DNA of 64,000 bases, taken from Candidatus Tenderia electrophaga (GTDB taxonomy: Bacteria; Pseudomonadota; Gammaproteobacteria; Tenderiales; Tenderiaceae). A model generated the notes under the pieces. That model was given only the letters and a program-made list of their open reading frames with translations, was not told the DNA's origin and ran no database searches. A program made the position numbers and the translations under genes. The stretch is from positions 682,001 through 746,000 of the forward strand of contig CP013099.1 of NCBI GenBank assembly GCA_001447805.1, given 5' to 3'. Of the stretch, positions 43,667-52,858 are shown piece by piece; the first letter of the stretch is position 1; every line of letters begins with the position of its first letter.

Positions 43667-44698
43667 ATGATAAACAACGATGCTAACCCCAGATTCAAAG
43701 GCGGCTTGCCCGACTATTTGATTCGGCATGTCACCTTTCGGCAGATGCAGATCTTCGAAGCGATTGTGCGCCTGGGCAGTTTTACCCGCGCCGCCGAGGA
43801 ACTGTTTTTGACGCAACCCACGGTGTCGACCCAGTTTAAGAAGCTCTCCGACACCATGGAGTTGCCCCTGCTCGACCAGTCGGCGCGCCAGTTCAAACCC
43901 ACCGAAGCGGGCGAGGAACTGTACCAGACCATTCGCAAGATCTTCGACTCGCTGGCCGATCTGGACACCCGCCTGGCCGAACTCAAGGGCCTGCGCCGCG
44001 GCCGGCTGCGCCTGGGGGTGATCACCACCGCCAAGTATTTCGCGCCGGAGATCCTGGGTGATTTCTGCCGCCAGTATCCCGGGGTCGACGTGGCCCTCAA
44101 AGTTACCAACCGCGATCGTATATTTCAGCGCATTCACGAGAATGAGGATGACGTCTACATCCTCGGTCAGCCGTCGGAAAAGGAATTGGGCGTCAAGTCC
44201 TATCCCTTTGCCCCCAACCCCATGGTGGTGATCGCCGCCAAGGACCACCCGCTGTGCGCCGAAAGTGATATCTCGTTGGCGCGTCTGGTCAAGGAGCCAT
44301 TCATTTCGCGCGAGGTCGGGTCGGGCATACGCGACACCGCCATGAAGATGTTCGCCGCCCACGGCCTGATCCCCAACATTCGCATGGAGCTGGGCAGTAA
44401 CGAGGCCATCAAACACGCCGTGGTCGGCGGTCTGGGCGTGGCGCTGCTGTCGTTGCACACCCTGTCGCTGGAAGGGGCGGACGGGCCGGTGGACGTGCTG
44501 GATGTGAAGGGCTTTCCCATCGAGCGCAAGTGGTACCTGGTGCATAGCAAGGACAAGGAGCTGTCCCCCATCGCCCGCGCCTTTCTTGAATTCGCCATGA
44601 CCAAGGAGGCGCCGATTCGCGCCCACATGGCCGATCTGTTAGAGAAATTCTCCAAGCGGCACAGGCGTCGCCGCGCCGCGCCCAAGCGCAAGACCTAA
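43667..44698 (+). CDS. cbbR: LysR-type regulator CbbR
   Basis: 343-aa LysR regulator. The N-terminal winged HTH reads FRQMQIFEAIVRLGSFTRAAE with LTQPTVSTQFKKL as recognition helix (residues 25-75). The C-terminal effector domain spans about 110-310 and ends in a basic tail (RHRRRRAAPKRK). It probably senses Calvin-cycle metabolites. Unlike many systems it is not divergent from cbbL; it lies within the plus-strand island after sbtB. The target array at 34354-34398 is inferred. Confidence 0.9.
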   Translation: MINNDANPRFKGGLPDYLIRHVTFRQMQIFEAIVRLGSFTRAAEELFLTQPTVSTQFKKLSDTMELPLLDQSARQFKPTEAGEELYQTIRKIFDSLADLDTRLAELKGLRRGRLRLGVITTAKYFAPEILGDFCRQYPGVDVALKVTNRDRIFQRIHENEDDVYILGQPSEKELGVKSYPFAPNPMVVIAAKDHPLCAESDISLARLVKEPFISREVGSGIRDTAMKMFAAHGLIPNIRMELGSNEAIKHAVVGGLGVALLSLHTLSLEGADGPVDVLDVKGFPIERKWYLVHSKDKELSPIARAFLEFAMTKEAPIRAHMADLLEKFSKRHRRRRAAPKRKT

Positions 44699-44722
44699 CC
44701 CTCATCAATCTGGATTGCGGCT

Positions 44723-45337
44723 GTGATTAAGCTTCGCACGTATGTGTTTATTGATTCCCTGCAACCGCAGTTGGCGGCCTATATGGGGACAGTGGCGCAA
44801 GGCTTTCTGCCGGTGCCGGGGGATGCCTGTCTGTGGGTGGAAGTGGCGCCGGGGATGGCCATCCACCGCCTCAGCGATGTAGCCCTCAAGGCCACCCGCG
44901 TGCATCTCGGGGCGCAAGTGGTGGAACGCGCCTTCGGCTCGATGGTGTTTCATCACCGTGATCAAAGCGATGTCTCCGAAGCGGGCAGGGCGCTGCTGTA
45001 TGCCCTGCATACCCGCGAGGAGGCACGCCAGAAGTGCCGCATCGCCTGGAGCGAGACGGTGCGCTCCATTACCCCGGATCACGCCGTGTTGATCAATCGT
45101 CAGGACCGCAAGGGCTCCATGATCCTGCCGGGTCAGAGCATGTTCATTCTGGAGACCGAACCCGCCGGCTATATCGTCTATGCCGCCAATGAGGCGGAAA
45201 AGGCGGCCAGTATTACCTTGGTGGATGCGCGTGCCGTGGGGGCCTACGGTCGTCTTACCCTGGCCGGGCGTGAGGCGGATATCGATGCCGCGGCGCAGGC
45301 GGCGATTCACGCGGTGCAGGCGCTGTCAGGCGTATAA
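44723..45337 (+). CDS. csoS1D: Tandem-BMC carboxysome shell protein CsoS1D
   Basis: 204-aa trimeric double BMC-domain protein that may form a gated pore for large metabolites such as Ru[40 protein letters not shown] and [15 protein letters not shown] match cyanobacterial CsoS1D very closely. The long disordered N-terminal extension of the Prochlorococcus protein is absent. It lies 25 bp after cbbR, separate from the other shell genes, and ends the island. Confidence 0.93.
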   Translation: MIKLRTYVFIDSLQPQLAAYMGTVAQGFLPVPGDACLWVEVAPGMAIHRLSDVALKATRVHLGAQVVERAFGSMVFHHRDQSDVSEAGRALLYALHTREEARQKCRIAWSETVRSITPDHAVLINRQDRKGSMILPGQSMFILETEPAGYIVYAANEAEKAASITLVDARAVGAYGRLTLAGREADIDAAAQAAIHAVQALSGV

Positions 45338-45386
45338 GCCACGTGTCTTACCGCAGATTTATCGCGATTGCCCGAGGCTGCTCTGG

Positions 45387-45977
45387 CTACGACCCGTGCT
45401 GAGACATGGGGGATAAACGGGCGCCGCCTCTGCGCACGCGGCGTGTCTTGTCCACCATGCGATGCAGCGACAGGGCGTTGTTGAAACGCGATACCTGATG
45501 CAGCGGCACCCAGGCCACTTGGTGGGATTCGTCATTACCCGGCAGGGGCAGGCGGTCATCGATCTCCAGTAGAAAGCGGATATCGAAATGGGTGTGACGC
45601 GGGTCGTGTTCGCTCTCGTGCACCACGTGTACATCGACGTCGAAGATGGCGTCGTCGAGCAGGCGGATCTGCGCCATATCGATACCCGACTCCTCCGCCG
45701 TTTCCTGCATCACCACCCGGTGAATATCCGTCTCGCCGTCGGCATGACCGCCCGGCTGCAGCCAGCGCTCCAATTTGCGATGATGCAGCAACAGCACCCG
45801 GTCGCGCGCCGGATTCACCACCCAGGCCGAACCGCTGACATGGCCGTGCATCAGTTCGCGATTGAAACAGTCCGGGTGTTGCGCGACGAAGCGGCGCGTG
45901 CGCGCCACCATGCCCGCCTCTTCCATGTAGGGCGTACGGTAGCGGGCCAGCAGCTGCAAGAGTTGTTGCCGATGCAT
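45387..45977 (-). CDS. NUDIX hydrolase
   Basis: 196-aa NUDIX enzyme. The Nudix box reads GHADGETDIHRVVMQETAEE (near 77-96). Upstream is SAWVVNPARDRVLLLHHRKLERWLQP, and a His-rich beta segment HVVHESEHDPRHTHFDIRF. It resembles the broad NUDIX branch with a long N-terminal helical region. Substrate unknown. It converges with csoS1D and marks the island's right boundary. Confidence 0.88.
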   Translation of the reverse strand: MHRQQLLQLLARYRTPYMEEAGMVARTRRFVAQHPDCFNRELMHGHVSGSAWVVNPARDRVLLLHHRKLERWLQPGGHADGETDIHRVVMQETAEESGIDMAQIRLLDDAIFDVDVHVVHESEHDPRHTHFDIRFLLEIDDRLPLPGNDESHQVAWVPLHQVSRFNNALSLHRMVDKTRRVRRGGARLSPMSQHGS

Positions 45978-46098
45978 AGGGGTGATGGTTCCTCAGCGGG
46001 TTGCTCGGACGCGACTTTGATGAATAGCTTAGCGCAATGCTGGCGTCGCCATGATTGTGATGTTCTATGGCGGGTATTGAGGATGGTGAATGCCTCGG

Positions 46099-46365
46099 CT
46101 AGCGGCGGCGCTTGTCGACGAAGGCGATGGCTTCGGCCACGGCGTCGTGTACCGATTCGCCAATCAGCCGGTGCTCGTCGGCGGTGAGGTAAAAGGCCAG
46201 GTCGACGTGGTGACGCACATAGCGTGCCGGCAGGCGATTGAGGGCGACGCAGGCGACGTCTTCGAGAAAGTCTTCGTCGGCCTTGAGTTTGTGTTTCTTG
46301 AGGCTGTGTCTGATCTCCGTGAAGACCAGACGTTCATAATAGTTGTGTACCGAGTCGAAGGCCAT
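46099..46365 (-). CDS. ComFB family protein, possible cyclic-di-nucleotide receptor
   Basis: 88-aa ComFB-domain protein. From ATG 46365 (GGAG 9 nt upstream) it begins MAFDSVHNYYERLVFTEIRH and has DFLEDVACVALNRLPARYVRH, the family core. Homologues in cyanobacteria bind c-di-GMP or c-di-AMP and affect motility and competence, so it may read the c-di-GMP made elsewhere in this genome. A longer start at 46431 looks less likely. Confidence 0.82.
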   Translation of the reverse strand: MAFDSVHNYYERLVFTEIRHSLKKHKLKADEDFLEDVACVALNRLPARYVRHHVDLAFYLTADEHRLIGESVHDAVAEAIAFVDKRRR

Positions 46366-46481
46366 AAGGGAATTCTCCTGGAGGCCGGATAGGCGAAACT
46401 TTGCCAAGTTGCTGAAGTCTGATACATTCATCGGGCCTGATAGGTGTTAACTTGAATTCGAGAGCTGTCGATAGTCGAGCG

Positions 46482-46832
46482 ATGATGTTGCGTCAAAGCC
46501 AAAAGATATTCGCCGCCTTGCTGGCGCTGGCCCTGTTGCTGGCGCCCGTCGAGTTCGTCTATGCCCATGACGTCGAGCCGGGGCCGATGCCGATGCAGCA
46601 TCAACATCACGCCGAGGCCGACCACGCCGCTGCGGCGCAGGGCGTCGACAGCGGTGCCCACGCCTGCGGCAGCCAGGGTGGCTGCAGCCTCTGCGTGTAT
46701 TGTAGTCCGGCCCTGAGTCATGCCCCCCAGGTCGGCATAGATCGGCCCCAAGCGCCGCGCATTGCCGCCGCGGCGCCGGCCTACCACGGTATCGATCTGC
46801 CGGTCGATATCCGACCTCCGAAAACGCTCTGA
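46482..46832 (+). CDS. Small His/Cys-rich exported protein of the Cus operon
   Basis: 116 aa from the ATG at 46482. An N-terminal Sec signal (FAALLALALLLAPVEFVYA) precedes a mature part with HQHHAEADH, CGSQGGCSLCVYC and a Pro-rich C-terminus. The His and Cys residues suggest copper or other metal binding. It leads the plus-strand CusCBA operon, with a 77-bp spacer before cusC. It may be a DUF2946-like member, though the match is only suggestive. Confidence 0.7.
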   Translation: MMLRQSQKIFAALLALALLLAPVEFVYAHDVEPGPMPMQHQHHAEADHAAAAQGVDSGAHACGSQGGCSLCVYCSPALSHAPQVGIDRPQAPRIAAAAPAYHGIDLPVDIRPPKTL

Positions 46833-46842
46833 AGCATGATTT

Positions 46843-46859
46843 GACGGCCCCCGGCCGTC
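46843..46859 (+). repeat. GC-rich inverted repeat upstream of cusC
   Basis: GACGGCC (46843-46849) and GGCCGTC (46853-46859) form a 7-bp stem with a CCC loop, 50 bp before the cusC ATG. No U-tract follows. It may modulate read-through from the small gene into cusC. Confidence 0.4.
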
Positions 46860-46909
46860 CGCGATGCGCCTGAACCGTCGGGCGTTGACGATTGCTTTGG
46901 AGATCGACC

Positions 46910-48184
46910 ATGAACAACTTTTCAGTCAGCTGCGTGGCTGTGGTGCTGATGCTGGTGCTGGCAGGCCGCGCGCTAGCCGCGCCAGCCCTTGAAACCGATA
47001 CCTTGTCACTGCCCGAGGCGCTGCGCCAGGGCCTGGCACAAAGTCCGGGTCTGGCCGCCAGCCGTGCCATGGCCCTGGCGGCGCGGGCGCGGGTACCCCA
47101 GGCCGGCAGCTTGCCCGACCCGCGCTTGAACATCGGCCTGGCCAACCTGCCCAGCGACAGTTTTTCGCTTTCCCAAGACCCCATGAGCCAGATCCAGGTG
47201 GGCATCAGCCAGGCCTTGCCCTTTCCCGGTAAGCGCGGTCTGGAAGAGGAGGTGGCCGAATACCACGCCGAGGCAGCCAGACAGGGCAGTGACGAGGCCC
47301 GCCTGGCCTTGCTGCGCGACATCAAGCAGGCCTGGTGGGGCTTGTTCTATTTTGATCGCGCCCTGGAGACCAATGCCAATAACCGCGGCCTGTTCGAGCA
47401 GCAGTTGGAGACGGCCCAGACCCGCTACACCGTCGGCCGGGGCGAGCAGCATGACATCCTGTTGGCGCAGCTGGAATTGGCCCGCCTGGACGATGAACGC
47501 TTGCAGCTGCAACAAGCGCGCGGCGAAACCGAGATCCTGCTCAATCGTCTGCTCAACCGTCCCCCGGAGACGGCTATCCACCTGCCTGAGCAGAGCGCCG
47601 CCGCCTTGCCCCTGCTATCAGATATGGCGCAACTGCAGGCCGTTGCCCTGAACCAACGTCCGGATCTTTTCGCCGCCCAGGCCCGGCTGGAGGCAGCCCG
47701 CGCCCAACGTGCCTTGAGTGCGCGGGACCAGTATCCCGATTTTACCCTGGGCGCCATTTATGGTCGGCGTGACGGTCGTCAGGACCTGGCCTCCATCCAG
47801 TTTTCCATGAGTCTGCCCTTGTATGCAGGGCGCAAGCAGTCCAAGGCCGAGGACCAGCGCCAGGCCGAGTTGATTGCCGCCCAGGAACAGCTGCGCGACC
47901 TGCACAGCCGCGTGAGTGCGGCCGTGGCGTCGGCGGTGCTGCGCTACCGGCGCGCCCGGGATCAGGTCACCCTGTTCGAGCAGGCCATCCTGCCGCAGGC
48001 GCGCCAGACGGTGGAGGCCATGCTGGCGGGCTATCAGGTCAACAAGACGGCCTTTATCAATCTGGTGCAGGCCCAGGCTGACTTGTACGACTACGAAACC
48101 CGCTATTGGCGGGTCTACAGCGCCGCCCATCAGGCCCTGGCCGAGCTGGCGGCGGCCATCGGCGAGGAGAGGATGTATGAATAA
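46910..48184 (+). CDS. cusC: TolC-family outer-membrane channel of the Cu/Ag efflux system
   Basis: 424-aa outer-membrane efflux protein with a Sec signal (MLVLAGRALAAP). The two TolC coiled-coil repeats are visible: LPEALRQGLAQSPGLAASRA and LPFPGKRGLEEEV in the first, and QLQAVALNQRPDLFAAQARLEAAR in the second. GGAG lies 8 nt before ATG 46910. It is the outer-membrane part of the tripartite pump with the next two genes; the adaptor ATG overlaps it by 8 bp. Confidence 0.9.
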   Translation: MNNFSVSCVAVVLMLVLAGRALAAPALETDTLSLPEALRQGLAQSPGLAASRAMALAARARVPQAGSLPDPRLNIGLANLPSDSFSLSQDPMSQIQVGISQALPFPGKRGLEEEVAEYHAEAARQGSDEARLALLRDIKQAWWGLFYFDRALETNANNRGLFEQQLETAQTRYTVGRGEQHDILLAQLELARLDDERLQLQQARGETEILLNRLLNRPPETAIHLPEQSAAALPLLSDMAQLQAVALNQRPDLFAAQARLEAARAQRALSARDQYPDFTLGAIYGRRDGRQDLASIQFSMSLPLYAGRKQSKAEDQRQAELIAAQEQLRDLHSRVSAAVASAVLRYRRARDQVTLFEQAILPQARQTVEAMLAGYQVNKTAFINLVQAQADLYDYETRYWRVYSAAHQALAELAAAIGEERMYE

Positions 48185-49526
48185 GACAGTGATCATGGTG
48201 GCGCTGGCGGCGCTGGGACTGGGGGCGGCCGGGGGCTACTTGTTGAATGAGAGACTCGGCGCGCCCGCCAGTGCCAAGCACGAAGCGACCTCGGGCCAGC
48301 GTGAGGTGTTGTTCTGGCGTAACCCGATGAACCCTGAAATTACTTCGCCGGTATTTACTCAGGACGAGATGGGGATGGACTACATCCCGGTGTATGCCGG
48401 CGGCGACGACGCTGCGGACACGCCGGCGGGCACGGTGAGCATCGACCCGACCGTGGTGCAGAACATCGGCGTGCGCACCGCCGTGGTGGAGCAGCGCCCA
48501 TTGGCGCGCCGTATTCATGCGCTGGGCCACGTGGATTTCAACGAAGAGCGCCTGGCACGGCTGCACCCCAAGACCTCGGGCTGGATCGAACAACTACGTA
48601 TCGAAGAGACCGGCACCGCCGTTAAGCAAGACACCATCCTGCTAAGCATCTATGCGCCCGACCTGGTGGCCGCTCAGCAAGAGTATCTGGTGGCCTTGAG
48701 CAACTGGGAGGCGCTGCGCAACAGCGGCGCGACCGCAGTGAAGAATAGCGCCAAGCGGGTGTTGCAGAGCGCCCGCCAGCGTCTGGAGCTGTTCGATGTG
48801 CCGGCCCACCAGATCCACGAATTGGAGCAGTCGCGGGAATTGATGCGCAATCTGCATATCCATTCGCCTTTCGCCGGTCGTGTCATGAACATCGGCGCAC
48901 GCGAGGGGCAGTACGTTACGCCCCAAGACGAGCTCTACCTTATCGCCGACCTGAGCCGCATCTGGGTCTCGGTGGATGTCTACGAAGACGATCTGCCCTG
49001 GATCGAGCTGGGCGACAGGGCTGAACTGGAGGTGCGCGCCGCGCCGGGTGAGGTGTACGAAGGCGAGGTGAGCTTCATTCATCCGGTGCAGGATCGCCAA
49101 ACCCGCACCGTGCGCGTGCGTCTGGCGGTGGACAATCCCGATCTCACCCTCAAGCCCGGCATGTTCGCCAATGTGGTACTGCACGCCGACCCACGCCCCG
49201 ACGCGGTGGTAGTGCCCAGCGAGGCCATCGTCCGCTCCGGTCAACGCGAGCAGGTCTTCGTCGCCCGGGGTGAAGGCAAGTTCATCCCCCGCGACGTGCA
49301 ATTGGGCATCAGCGCCGGCGGTGAGACCCAGATCCTGTCCGGCGTGGAACCGGGCGAGCGGGTGGTGGTCTCCAGCCAGTTCCTGATCGACTCTGAATCC
49401 AAGCTCAAAGAGGCGACGGCCAAGATGATGGCGCCGGAGCCCGTGGATCACGGCATGTCCATGGAAGGGATGGAAATGGACGACATGAGTATGGATGACA
49501 TGGATATGTCGGAGATGGGGGAGTAG
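48177..49526 (+). CDS. cusB: Periplasmic adaptor CusB with heavy-metal-binding domain and Met-rich tail
   Basis: 449-aa membrane-fusion protein. After a signal anchor (VALAALGLGAAGGYLLNE) comes a heavy-metal-binding domain (FWRNPMNPEI...EMGMDYIPVY, about 41-68), then barrel-sandwich and hairpin domains (DFNEERLARLHPKTSG, LAAQQEYLVAL). The last 23 residues contain 9 Met alternating with Asp/Glu, a likely Cu(I)/Ag(I) site. The HMBD and Met tail indicate copper/silver specificity. It overlaps cusC by 8 bp, with AGGAG before its start, and is followed by a 167-bp spacer before cusA. Confidence 0.92.
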   Translation: MNKTVIMVALAALGLGAAGGYLLNERLGAPASAKHEATSGQREVLFWRNPMNPEITSPVFTQDEMGMDYIPVYAGGDDAADTPAGTVSIDPTVVQNIGVRTAVVEQRPLARRIHALGHVDFNEERLARLHPKTSGWIEQLRIEETGTAVKQDTILLSIYAPDLVAAQQEYLVALSNWEALRNSGATAVKNSAKRVLQSARQRLELFDVPAHQIHELEQSRELMRNLHIHSPFAGRVMNIGAREGQYVTPQDELYLIADLSRIWVSVDVYEDDLPWIELGDRAELEVRAAPGEVYEGEVSFIHPVQDRQTRTVRVRLAVDNPDLTLKPGMFANVVLHADPRPDAVVVPSEAIVRSGQREQVFVARGEGKFIPRDVQLGISAGGETQILSGVEPGERVVVSSQFLIDSESKLKEATAKMMAPEPVDHGMSMEGMEMDDMSMDDMDMSEMGE

Positions 49527-49608
49527 ACCATGGCTAGGAATATAGATGTAGGTGTGACGACAGGGGCTGAGGTGACATCCTTTGCTGGGTGTCCCATCGC
49601 GGGCGGTG

Positions 49609-49653
49609 AAATCCCCCCTCGCCCCCCTTTGCAAAGGGGGGATGGGGGGATTT
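49609..49653. repeat. Palindromic C6/G6 intergenic repeat between cusB and cusA
   Basis: A 45-nt near-perfect palindrome: AAATCCCCCC (49609-49618), a second CCCCCC (49622-49627), TTTGCAAA (49628-49635), GGGGGG (49636-49641) and GGGGGGATTT (49644-49653). Similar C-run/G-run palindromes are scattered in many proteobacterial genomes as an intergenic repeat. It is in the transcribed spacer of the pump operon and would fold into a very stable hairpin. Confidence 0.75.
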
Positions 49654-49693
49654 TTCAGCGTCGCAGCGATGATCCGTGCACGGGTGAGCGGTC

Positions 49694-52600
49694 ATGATAG
49701 AAAAAATCATCTCCGCCTCCCTGCGCGATAAATTCCTCGTCCTCACCGCCACCCTGCTGTTGGTGGCGGCCGGTGTCTGGGCGCTGAAGAATACCCCGCT
49801 GGACGCCATTCCCGATCTCTCAGATGTGCAGGTGATCGTCTTCACCGAGTACCCCGGCCAGGCGCCGCAGGTGGTGGAGGATCAGGTCACCTATCCCCTC
49901 ACTACGGCCATGCTGGCGGTGCCCCGGGCCAAGACGGTGCGCGGCTACTCCTTTTTCGGTTTCTCTTTCGTCTATGTCATCTTCGAGGACGGCACCGATA
50001 TGTACTGGGCCCGCTCGCGGGTGCTGGAGTACCTCAACTATGCCGACAGCCGTCTGCCCGACGGTGTTTCGCCCTCGCTCGGGCCGGACGCCACCGGGGT
50101 GGGTTGGGTCTATGAATACGCCCTGGTGGATAAAACCGGCGAGCACGATCTGGCCCAGCTGCGCTCCATCCAGGATTGGTATCTGCGCTATCCCTTGCAG
50201 ACCGTGGCCGGTGTGGCCGAGGTCGCGTCGGTAGGCGGCTACGTTAAACAGTATCAGGTGGAGGTCGATCCCAATGCCCTGCTGGCCTATAACATCCCCC
50301 TGTCCAAGGTGACGCGGGCCATCCAGCGCTCCAACAACGACGTGGGCGGCAAGCTGGTGGAAATGGCCGAGACCGAGTACATGGTGCGCGGCCTGGGCTA
50401 TATCCAGTCCATCGACGATCTCAAATCCGTTCCGGTGGCGGTGGGCGACGACGGTGTGCCCATTCGGCTGCAGGATGTGGCCCACATTCACCTGGGGCCG
50501 GAGCTGCGCCGCGGTCTGGCCGAACTCAACGGTGAGGGCGAGGTGGCCGGTGGCGTGGTGGTGATGCGCTTTGGTGAGAACGCCCTGGCCACTATCGAGC
50601 GGGTCAAGGCCAAGCTGGAATCCCTCAAAAGCGGTCTGCCCGCGGGGGTGGAGATCGTGCCGGTCTATGACCGCAGCGATTTGATCAAGCGGGCGGTGGA
50701 CAATCTCAAGCACAAGCTCATGGAAGAGAGCATTGTCGTTGCTCTGATCGCCATCCTGTTTTTGTTGCACGCGCGCTCGGCGCTGGTGGCCATCGTCTCG
50801 TTGCCCATTGGTATCCTGGCGGCGTTCGTGATTATGAAATGGCAGGGCATCAACGCCAACATCATGTCTCTGGGCGGTATCGCCATCGCCATCGGCGCCA
50901 TGGTGGACGGCGCTATCGTCATGATCGAAAACGCCCACAAGCATCTGGAAAATGCCGCTACCCGCATCGGCCGTGAACTGAGCAATTCCGAGCGCTGGCA
51001 GGCGGTCGGTGATGCGGCGCGGGAGGTCGGCCCGGCGCTGTTCTTCTCGCTGCTGATTATCACCGTCTCCTTCCTGCCGGTGTTTACCCTGCAGGCGCAG
51101 GAGGGGCGTCTGTTCAGTCCGCTGGCCTTCACCAAGACCTACGCCATGGCCGCCGCGGCGGTGTTGGCCATCACCCTGGTGCCGGTGCTGATGGGGTATT
51201 TCATTCGCGGCCGGATTTTGCCCGAGGCCAAGAATCCCATTAATCGCTTTTTGCATTGGCTGCATGCGCCGCTGTTGCGGGTTGCCATCCGCTGGCGCGG
51301 GTTGACGTTGTTGCTGGCCGTGGGCCTGCTGGCGGCCACCCTCTATCCCTTGAGCAAACTGGGCAGTGAGTTCATGCCGCCGTTGGACGAGGGGGATATC
51401 CTCTATATGCCCACCACCTATCCCGGTGTTTCCATCACCAAGGCCAAGGAGCTGCTGCAGCAGACCGACAAGATTCTGCGCAGCTTCGCCGAGGTGGAGC
51501 AGGTGTTCGGCAAGGTGGGACGGGCCGATAGCGCCACCGACCCGGCGCCGCTCTCCATGCTGGAGACCACAGTGAAGTTGAAGCCGAAATCGGAATGGCC
51601 CGATCCCGGCAAGAGCACCCGCGAGCTGATGGACGAGATGGACGCGGCCATCCAGTTCCCCGGCCTGGCCAATGCCTGGACCATGCCCATCAAGACCCGC
51701 ATCGACATGCTCTCCACCGGCATCAAGACGCCGATTGGGATCAAAGTCAGTGGCCCCGACCTGGCGGTATTGCAACAGGTGGCCGGCGCTATCGAACAGA
51801 CCCTGAAGCAGCTGCCCGACACCCTGTCCGCCTTCGGCGACAAGGCCGCCGGCGGCTACTACCTGGACTTCGATATCAACCGCGCGGAGGCGGCGCGCTA
51901 CGGCCTCACCGTCGGCGATGTGCAGGACATTATTCAGAGCGCCATCGGCGGCATGAATGTCACCCAGACCGTGGAAGGACTGGAGCGCTATCCGGTCAAT
52001 GTGCGTTATCCGCGTGAAATGCGCGACAACTTAGATCAGCTCAAGCGGGTGTTGGTGCCCACGCCCACTGGGGCGCAGATCCCCTTGTCGCTGGTGGCGG
52101 AGTTGAAACTGCGCCGCGGCGCGCCGTCTATCAAGTCGGAAAACTCACGTCCCAATGCCTGGGTCTATGTGGATATCACTAGTTCCGACATCGGTGGTTA
52201 TGTGCAACGGGCCAAGCAAGTGGTGGCGGAGCAAGTGGAGATTCCCCCCGGCTACACCCTGGTCTGGTCGGGGCAGTACGAATATATGGAACGCGCCGCC
52301 CAGCGGTTGAAGATTGTGGTGCCGTTGACGCTGTTGATCATTCTGCTATTGCTCTACTTCAACTTCCGCAATCTTGCAGCACCGCTGGTGGTGATGCTGT
52401 CGATTCCGTTCGGTCTCATCGGCGGTTTCTGGCTGGTCTATTGGCTTGGTTTCAATCTCTCGGTCGCCGTGGCCGTGGGCTTTATCGCCCTGGCCGGGGT
52501 GGCGGCGGAGATCGGAGTATTGGTGCTCACCTTCATCGATCAGGCGGTCGCCAAAATGCGTCGTGAACACGAAACACTGTCTGCGCAGCAGATCATGCAG

Positions 52601-52858
52601 GCGGTACACGACGGCACGGCCGAACGGGTGCGCCCCATTGTCATGACCGCCACCGCCATCACCGCCGGCCTGCTGCCCATCATGTGGGGCAGCGGCACCG
52701 GTTCCGAAGTGATGCAGCGCATCGCCGCACCCATGGTGGGGGGCATGGTGAGTGTGACGGTGCTGAGCCTGCTGGTGCTGCCGGTGATCTACGGCCTGGT
52801 CCTGCTGATGCGGGAGCGCGGCAAAACACAAACTCAAATAACAGGAGAAGCGCAATGA
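49694..52858 (+). CDS. cusA: Cu/Ag efflux RND inner-membrane pump
   Basis: 1054-aa HME-RND transporter with 12 transmembrane helices and two large periplasmic loops. Visible: DQVTYPLTTAML, GYSFFGFSFVYVIF, MVDGAIVMIEN in TM4 (proton relay Asp/Glu), EGRLFSPLAFTKTYAMA and RVRPIVMTATAI. The segment GEGR-like EGRLFSPLAFTKTYAM and the HMBD-bearing partner place it in the CusA branch rather than CzcA. It exports Cu(I)/Ag(I) with proton uptake. Its stop overlaps the following ATG by 4 bp. Confidence 0.92.
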   Translation: MIEKIISASLRDKFLVLTATLLLVAAGVWALKNTPLDAIPDLSDVQVIVFTEYPGQAPQVVEDQVTYPLTTAMLAVPRAKTVRGYSFFGFSFVYVIFEDGTDMYWARSRVLEYLNYADSRLPDGVSPSLGPDATGVGWVYEYALVDKTGEHDLAQLRSIQDWYLRYPLQTVAGVAEVASVGGYVKQYQVEVDPNALLAYNIPLSKVTRAIQRSNNDVGGKLVEMAETEYMVRGLGYIQSIDDLKSVPVAVGDDGVPIRLQDVAHIHLGPELRRGLAELNGEGEVAGGVVVMRFGENALATIERVKAKLESLKSGLPAGVEIVPVYDRSDLIKRAVDNLKHKLMEESIVVALIAILFLLHARSALVAIVSLPIGILAAFVIMKWQGINANIMSLGGIAIAIGAMVDGAIVMIENAHKHLENAATRIGRELSNSERWQAVGDAAREVGPALFFSLLIITVSFLPVFTLQAQEGRLFSPLAFTKTYAMAAAAVLAITLVPVLMGYFIRGRILPEAKNPINRFLHWLHAPLLRVAIRWRGLTLLLAVGLLAATLYPLSKLGSEFMPPLDEGDILYMPTTYPGVSITKAKELLQQTDKILRSFAEVEQVFGKVGRADSATDPAPLSMLETTVKLKPKSEWPDPGKSTRELMDEMDAAIQFPGLANAWTMPIKTRIDMLSTGIKTPIGIKVSGPDLAVLQQVAGAIEQTLKQLPDTLSAFGDKAAGGYYLDFDINRAEAARYGLTVGDVQDIIQSAIGGMNVTQTVEGLERYPVNVRYPREMRDNLDQLKRVLVPTPTGAQIPLSLVAELKLRRGAPSIKSENSRPNAWVYVDITSSDIGGYVQRAKQVVAEQVEIPPGYTLVWSGQYEYMERAAQRLKIVVPLTLLIILLLLYFNFRNLAAPLVVMLSIPFGLIGGFWLVYWLGFNLSVAVAVGFIALAGVAAEIGVLVLTFIDQAVAKMRREHETLSAQQIMQAVHDGTAERVRPIVMTATAITAGLLPIMWGSGTGSEVMQRIAAPMVGGMVSVTVLSLLVLPVIYGLVLLMRERGKTQTQITGEAQ

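Noticed and set aside
33887-46098. A McdA (ParA-type) ATPase gene or CbbQ/CbbO RuBisCO activase near the carboxysome genes
   Set aside because: No deviant Walker A ParA motif or AAA+ gene found in the island; both may lie elsewhere in the genome.
49820-51775. A 651-codon open frame antisense to cusA
   Set aside because: Low-complexity His/Gln-rich translation typical of GC-rich shadows; cusA is intact on the other strand.
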